From the NCBI GenBank assembly GCA_900319255.1, contig ONNU01000064.1, positions 1 to 10,042 of the forward strand: DNA of 10,042 nucleotides, given 5' to 3'. Below the pieces are notes generated by a model that was given only the letters and a program-made list of their open reading frames with translations, was not told the DNA's origin and made no database searches. A program made the translations under genes and the position numbers. Positions 5,778-10,042 of this stretch are shown piece by piece. The DNA is from an uncultured Eubacteriales bacterium. Its GTDB lineage: Bacteria > Bacillota > Clostridia > Oscillospirales > Acutalibacteraceae. How positions within the stretch are numbered: the first letter of the stretch is position 1; every line of letters starts with the position of its first letter.

Positions 5778-8700
5778 ATGGGAATAAAGGCATGGTTCAG
5801 CGGAAGTAACAGCCGCAGAGAGCTTAAAAAGATCAAACCGATGGTGGATAAGGTCTTTGAATTAGAGGAAAAATATCAGAAATATACGGATGACGAGCTG
5901 AGAGAGGAAACAAGACGCTTTCAGGAAATGTTCAAGGTCGAGGATATGACCGATAAGAAAAGAGATCAGCTTTTCGATGAGATCCTTCCGGATGCGTTTG
6001 CTATCTGCCGTGAGGCTTCATGGCGTGTGCTGGGAATGAAGCATTTCCGCGTTCAGGTCATCGGCGGTATCATCCTCCACAGAGGCCGTATCAGCGAAAT
6101 GAAAACCGGTGAAGGTAAGACCCTTGTGGCAACTCTTCCCGCATACCTCAATGCTCTCGCAGGCAACGGCGTTCATGTCGTAACCGTAAACGAATATCTT
6201 GCAAAGCGTGACGCAGAATGGATGGGCAAGCTTTACCGCTTCCTCGGTCTGACTGTCGGCATACTTCAGCATGACTCCACAAATGAGGAAAGAAAAGAAG
6301 CTTATAACGCTGATATCACCTACGCTACCAATAACGAGCTGGGCTTTGACTACCTGCGTGACAACATGGTGGTTTACAAGGAAAACAAGGTTCAGAGAGG
6401 CCACAGCTTTGCTATCGTGGATGAGGTCGACTCCATCCTCATAGATGAAGCAAGAACTCCGCTTATCATTTCCGGTCAGGGCGATAAATCCACAGACCTT
6501 TATCAGAAGGCTGACGAGCTTGCAAGAACCATGAAATGCAAGAGGATCGCTGAGACCGATGCAAAAGAGGATAACGATGATGAATATATCGAAGCCGGCA
6601 TTGACTATATCGTTGATGAAAAGGCAAAGACCGCTACCCTTACTCCTGTGGGCGTAAAGAAGGCGGAGAAATTCTTCGGCATCGACAACCTCACCGACCC
6701 GGATAATATCACCATCCAGCATCATGTCAATCAGGCTATCAAGGCTCACGGCGTAATGAAGCGTGATACCGAATATGTAGTAAATGAAAAGGGCGAGGTA
6801 ATCATCGTTGATGAATTCACCGGACGTCTTATGTACGGCAGACGCTATAACGAGGGTCTGCATCAGGCTATCGAGGCAAAGGAAGGCGTAAAGGTAGAAA
6901 GAGAAAGCAAGACCCTTGCGACTATCACCTTCCAGAATTTCTTCCGTCTTTACAACAAGCTTTCCGGTATGACCGGTACGGCTATGACAGAGGAAACAGA
7001 ATTTTCCGAGATCTATCGTCTGGATGTTATCGAGATCCCCACAAACAAGCCTATCCAGAGAATAGATTTCCCGGATGTTATTTTCAGAACAGAAATGGGC
7101 AAGTACGACTGCCTTATCTCAGATATCGAAACAGCTCACGAGAACGGTCAGCCTGTGCTTGTAGGTACAATTTCCATCGACAAATCCGAGGAGCTGAGCG
7201 CGCTTCTTAAAAAGAAGGGCATAAAGCACAATGTCCTCAACGCTAAGTTCCACGAGAAGGAAGCAGAGATCGTTGCTCAGGCAGGTAAGCTTGGCGCAGT
7301 AACCATCGCTACCAATATGGCAGGCCGTGGTACTGATATCAAGCTTGGCGGTAATGAGGAATTCCTTGCAAAGGATGAAATGAGAAAACTCAATTTCAGC
7401 GAGGAAATGATAAATGAAGCTACCGGTTATGCTGAAACAGACGATCAGGAGATCCTTGACGCAAGAGCAAAATACAGAGAGCTTATTGACAAATACAGAG
7501 CTGAGATCGAGGTGGAGGCTGAAAAGGTAAGAGAAGCCGGCGGTCTTTTCATCATGGGTACCACAAGACATGAGTCAAGACGTATCGACAACCAGCTCCG
7601 CGGTCGTGCAGGCCGTCAGGGAGATCCGGGCGCAAGTCGTTTCTATCTTTCAGCAGAGGACGATATCCTCAGACTCTTCGCAGGCGACAGAATAAAGAAT
7701 ATCATGGACAGAATGCCCGGCGAGGATAATGAGCCGCTGGAAAGCAAGCTTCTGACCTCTGTTATCGAAAGCGCCCAGTCCAAGGTCGAGGGCAGGAACT
7801 TCAGCATCCGTAAGAGCGTACTTGAATACGATGACGTTATGAACCGTCAGCGTGAGATCATCTACGATCAGAGAGATCAGGTACTTGACGGTGAGAACCT
7901 GAGAGACACCATCTTCAATATGATAGGCGAGGCGATGGCTTCAAAGGTAGCCGAATATCTCCCCCATGACGATAAGGACAACTGGAACCTCGAGGGACTC
8001 AGAGATGCGCTCAAGGGCTGGCTGATAGATGAGGAAGACGAGGAAACCCTGGTTTATGACAAGGACGAGCTTGAAAGACTTGAGAAGGAATATCTTGTAA
8101 ACGAGCTTACAAAAATGGGCGAAGAGCTTTATGCAAAGAACGAGGAGCTTGTGCCTGAGGAAACAATGCGTGAGCTTGAGAGAGTATACCTGCTCAAGAA
8201 CGTTGACCGTTACTGGATGGATCATATCGACGCAATGGACGAGCTCAAGAGAGGCATCCGTCTGCGTTCCTACGGTCAGCATGATCCTGTTGTTGAGTAT
8301 CGAATCGAAGGCTTTGATATGTTCGAGGAGATGATAAGAGAGATCCGTGAGGATACAGTAAAGATGCTTCTTGTTGTACCGAGAAAGGTTGCAGAAAGGC
8401 TTGCAGAGCAGGAGAAGCTCAGAGTGATGGCTTCACAGAGAGGAGCTATCGGCAGAGCAAGAGCAGCAGCCATTGCAGCGCTGAATTCACAGGGCGCAAA
8501 GCAGGAGCAGGAAGAGCAGACCGAAGAGCCTGTGCTTGAGATACAGATAGAAGCAGCTGACGAAAACGAAACAGCTGTAGAAAGCGCAGAGGAAAACGAA
8601 GTGCCGGCAGAGCCTGAAACTGATGACAGAGAGATCTCCGAAGAGGATATCAAAAAGGCAGCAGGCAAATTCATCGAAAGGGAGCAGGTAGCAAAGCCTA

Positions 8701-8834
8701 CCTCTACAAATATGGATTCCACCTCAGGTTCGATCAATAAGACCGTCAGAGGCGTAAAGAAGATCGGCAGAAACGATCCATGTCCCTGCGGAAGCGGAAA
8801 GAAATACAAGAAATGCTGCGGAGCAAATAAATAA
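5778..8834 (+). CDS. secA: Preprotein translocase ATPase SecA
   Basis: SecA is the motor that pushes unfolded preproteins through SecYEG, cycling between cytosol and membrane with ATP. The 1018-residue protein carries the full set of motifs: GEGKT Walker A (111-115), DEVD Walker B (215-218), YATNNELGFDYLRDNM just before it, the TGTAMTEE motif (near 400), ATNMAGRGTDI (near 513-523) and QLRGRAGRQGD (near 605-615). The scaffold and wing region follows, with YWMDHIDAMDELKRGIRLR. A variable acidic linker (about 910-965) leads to a C-terminal SEC-C zinc motif with Cys 1002, 1004, 1013 and 1014, which binds SecB or ribosomes in other species. It is longer than the B. subtilis SecA (841), mostly through an insertion near 540-590 and the tail. 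AGGTGA seven bases before the ATG and the usual N terminus support the start. No terminator follows, so the next gene may be co-transcribed. Confidence 0.98.
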   Translation: MGIKAWFSGSNSRRELKKIKPMVDKVFELEEKYQKYTDDELREETRRFQEMFKVEDMTDKKRDQLFDEILPDAFAICREASWRVLGMKHFRVQVIGGIILHRGRISEMKTGEGKTLVATLPAYLNALAGNGVHVVTVNEYLAKRDAEWMGKLYRFLGLTVGILQHDSTNEERKEAYNADITYATNNELGFDYLRDNMVVYKENKVQRGHSFAIVDEVDSILIDEARTPLIISGQGDKSTDLYQKADELARTMKCKRIAETDAKEDNDDEYIEAGIDYIVDEKAKTATLTPVGVKKAEKFFGIDNLTDPDNITIQHHVNQAIKAHGVMKRDTEYVVNEKGEVIIVDEFTGRLMYGRRYNEGLHQAIEAKEGVKVERESKTLATITFQNFFRLYNKLSGMTGTAMTEETEFSEIYRLDVIEIPTNKPIQRIDFPDVIFRTEMGKYDCLISDIETAHENGQPVLVGTISIDKSEELSALLKKKGIKHNVLNAKFHEKEAEIVAQAGKLGAVTIATNMAGRGTDIKLGGNEEFLAKDEMRKLNFSEEMINEATGYAETDDQEILDARAKYRELIDKYRAEIEVEAEKVREAGGLFIMGTTRHESRRIDNQLRGRAGRQGDPGASRFYLSAEDDILRLFAGDRIKNIMDRMPGEDNEPLESKLLTSVIESAQSKVEGRNFSIRKSVLEYDDVMNRQREIIYDQRDQVLDGENLRDTIFNMIGEAMASKVAEYLPHDDKDNWNLEGLRDALKGWLIDEEDEETLVYDKDELERLEKEYLVNELTKMGEELYAKNEELVPEETMRELERVYLLKNVDRYWMDHIDAMDELKRGIRLRSYGQHDPVVEYRIEGFDMFEEMIREIREDTVKMLLVVPRKVAERLAEQEKLRVMASQRGAIGRARAAAIAALNSQGAKQEQEEQTEEPVLEIQIEAADENETAVESAEENEVPAEPETDDREISEEDIKKAAGKFIEREQVAKPTSTNMDSTSGSINKTVRGVKKIGRNDPCPCGSGKKYKKCCGANK

Positions 8835-8880
8835 AACCGGATCTGACAGCTGACTGACGTGGAAAAAGCGGGTTCAAATT

Positions 8881-9540
8881 ATGGAAAAGAAAAAGATCTT
8901 TGCAGTAATAACAGCCGTAATGATGCTTGCAATGCTATGCGGCTGCGGAGATGAAGAAAAAGACACAGAAAGCTCAAAGCAGGAAAGCAGCGCAGCGTCC
9001 ACGGACACAAGCGGAGAAAGCTCAGGCGAAGTTTCAAAGATACATCCCACATCATCATCCCTTGCATCGCCATTATCGCTTGAAGAATGGGGAAAAGCGG
9101 CAAAATACTCTGCGGACAGGAGCGAATACGCAACTGTCCCCGTCAGGATAGTGCGGATCTATTCCGGAAACCAGGCTGAGAAGGAAGTAAAGAGATTCAC
9201 TTCCGCAGATGAAACATATACATACAAAGCCCCGGATATCGGCTGTCAGTGGGTCATAGCTGATTATGAGATAAACCTTGACAGCTTTCCCGCCGGAAAA
9301 GCAGGAGCAGACGCTTCCGTCAGTTCCTTTGTAACAGCGGCAGACGGCAGCAATATCGAATACAAGGGAAAAAAATACGCAGTATACACCATGAATATAA
9401 CGGACGGGGAATATTATTACGAGGGTATCAGAAAGGGCAGTATTGCCTATGAGATACCCACCGGCTGCACGGATTACATCATCACCCTCGGCGAGTACGA
9501 CGAGCAGCAGGCATTTTACACACCCGGTTCGGACAAATGA
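8881..9540 (+). CDS. Lipoprotein of unknown function downstream of secA
   Basis: The 219-residue product begins MEKKK, has a hydrophobic core and an LCGC lipobox with the acylated Cys at 22, then a Ser/Glu/Lys/Thr tether (23-60). The folded part (about 64-214) is predicted mostly beta, with SLEEWGKAAKY, a VIADYEINLD strand, a VTAADGSNIEYKGKKY stretch and a C-terminal GSIAYEIPTG...YIITLGEYDEQQAFYTP. That ending resembles telokin-like, DUF4352-type extracellular lipoprotein domains, where a gain-of-structure strand precedes a final Phe-Tyr; this is inference. Two Cys (122, 196) could pair outside the cell. The ribosome site is poor: the 20 bases before the ATG offer only a weak gcggg. It starts 46 bases after the secA stop with no terminator between, and a strong terminator follows it. 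Confidence 0.82.
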   Translation: MEKKKIFAVITAVMMLAMLCGCGDEEKDTESSKQESSAASTDTSGESSGEVSKIHPTSSSLASPLSLEEWGKAAKYSADRSEYATVPVRIVRIYSGNQAEKEVKRFTSADETYTYKAPDIGCQWVIADYEINLDSFPAGKAGADASVSSFVTAADGSNIEYKGKKYAVYTMNITDGEYYYEGIRKGSIAYEIPTGCTDYIITLGEYDEQQAFYTPGSDK

Positions 9541-9574
9541 TGAAGCAGTGATCTGTCAAGAAAAATAATGGTGC

Positions 9575-9616
9575 AAAAACCCGCTCTTTCCTTCGGGAGA
9601 GGGCGGGGAATTTTTA
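9575..9616 (+). terminator. Strong intrinsic terminator with UUCG tetraloop
   Basis: Twelve pairs (CCCGCTCTTTCC with GGAGAGGGCGGG, two wobble pairs) close on a TTCG loop flanked by C and G, the extra-stable cUUCGg form. The stem spans 9580-9607, followed by a short gaa and five T (9611-9615); an A run precedes it. It ends the secA-lipoprotein transcription unit. Confidence 0.92.
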
Positions 9617-9896
9617 TAGATTCAAAAGGATGAGAACATGGGGACAGAATGAGGCAGGCTCGACAGAAAAGCTGATTCATACACACCTGTGCAAAACTAT
9701 GGATATGTAATAATATTAGCCGGCAGCGAAAGGGAGGTTATAACATACAGTCATATTGAGCGGCAGTCAGAAATAATAATGCTTACAGGTTCGTCAGCTG
9801 TGCAATATCAGGAGCTGTCCGGAGAGCATACATTGTCGGCATGGCGGAAGTGGAGGAAGGTTGGCGGGAATATTTTAATAAAACAGACAAAAAAGG
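9617..9896. other. Intergenic region without a supported gene
   Basis: Between the terminator and the tRNA promoter I find no convincing gene on either strand. A strong ribosome-site-like AAAGGGAGG (9729-9737) is not followed by a usable start codon. One frame is open from 9760 to the TGA at 9897-9899 and ends in a plausible peptide (MAEVEEGWREYF... from 9841), but it has no ribosome site and runs into the tRNA -35 box. The stretch may hold decayed coding sequence. Confidence 0.5.
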
Positions 9897-9925
9897 TTGA
9901 CAAATCGGTCTGGTTATGGTATTAT
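9897..9925 (+). promoter_or_regulatory. Strong promoter for the tRNA gene
   Basis: A perfect TTGACA (9897-9902) and TATTAT (9920-9925) are 17 bases apart. Transcription would begin near 9932, about 25 bases before the mature tRNA 5' end, leaving a short leader for RNase P to remove. Confidence 0.85.
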
Positions 9926-9956
9926 ATTAAAGCAGTCAGAAAAAGATTGAAAATAT

Positions 9957-10030
9957 GGTCCGGTAGTTCAGCTGGTTAGAACGCTAGCCTGTCACGCTAG
10001 AGGTCGACGGTTCGATCCCGTTCCGGATCG
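9957..10030 (+). tRNA. tRNA-Asp (anticodon GTC)
   Basis: A 74-base cloverleaf is complete. The acceptor GGTCCGG (9957-9963) pairs with CCGGATC (10023-10029), with one G-T wobble. The D stem is GTTC/GAAC and the anticodon stem CTAGC/GCTAG. The loop ctGTCac places anticodon GTC at 9991-9993. A T arm with TTCGATC (10011-10017) and discriminator G at 10030 complete it; G73 is an aspartate identity element. CCA is not encoded and must be added by nucleotidyltransferase. No terminator follows within the last 12 bases, so a tRNA cluster may continue beyond the window. Confidence 0.97.
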
Positions 10031-10042
10031 CTCTTGGCTCTC

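Noticed and set aside
9760..9899. Short open frame ending in a plausible peptide (MAEVEEGWREYF...)
   Set aside because: There is no ribosome site before its only ATG (9841) and it is only about 22 codons from there; at most a decayed gene end.
9689..9979. Open frame of 96 codons on the plus strand
   Set aside because: It runs through the consensus tRNA promoter and into the tRNA-Asp gene, has no ribosome site at its ATG, and its composition is not protein-like.
1..10042. CRISPR array, transposase, prophage or toxin-antitoxin pair
   Set aside because: No regularly spaced repeats, no transposase or phage motifs, and no paired small overlapping genes were seen on either strand.

Overview
The window reads as chromosomal DNA from a low-to-mid GC Gram-positive anaerobe of the Clostridia, most plausibly Ruminococcus or a close relative in the Oscillospiraceae. 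The grounds are strong AGGAGG-type ribosome sites, TTGACA/TATAAT-type promoters, small lipoproteins with an LCGC lipobox and long Ser/Glu/Lys tethers, a clostridial-style SecA with a long acidic tail and SEC-C zinc motif, and a tRNA gene without encoded CCA. The genus is inferred from style, not from any search.

Layout. (1) 1-170: an intergenic repeat, a 16-bp palindrome and a consensus promoter. (2) 191-1401, plus strand: an FMN nitroreductase-family protein, then a membrane-anchored protein with two PASTA-like repeats, apparently one transcript ending at a strong bidirectional terminator (1452-1488). (3) 1513-3477, minus strand: a beta-class, type III Mod-like DNA adenine methyltransferase with no restriction subunit beside it. 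(4) 3613-3879: a divergent control region with a second copy of the repeat and one consensus promoter facing each way. (5) 3880-5557, plus strand: an unrecognised protein with two CxxC pairs, then a Ser-rich lipoprotein. (6) 5558-5777: a third copy of the repeat directly before the secA promoter. (7) 5778-9540: secA followed closely by another lipoprotein, closed by a UUCG-loop terminator. (8) 9617-9956: mostly empty DNA ending in a strong promoter for tRNA-Asp at 9957-10030.

How it fits together. SecA is the one essential housekeeping gene; the three predicted lipid- or membrane-anchored proteins would be its export substrates, but adjacency alone does not show a functional link. The methyltransferase is a solitary modification gene that could set an epigenetic mark. 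The most interesting non-coding signal is a family of three related intergenic elements, all on the plus strand. They share a conserved hairpin whose stem shows covarying pairs, and two of them end only a few bases before a promoter -35 box. No defence island, CRISPR array, prophage or transposase is visible; most of the window is ordinary chromosomal content.
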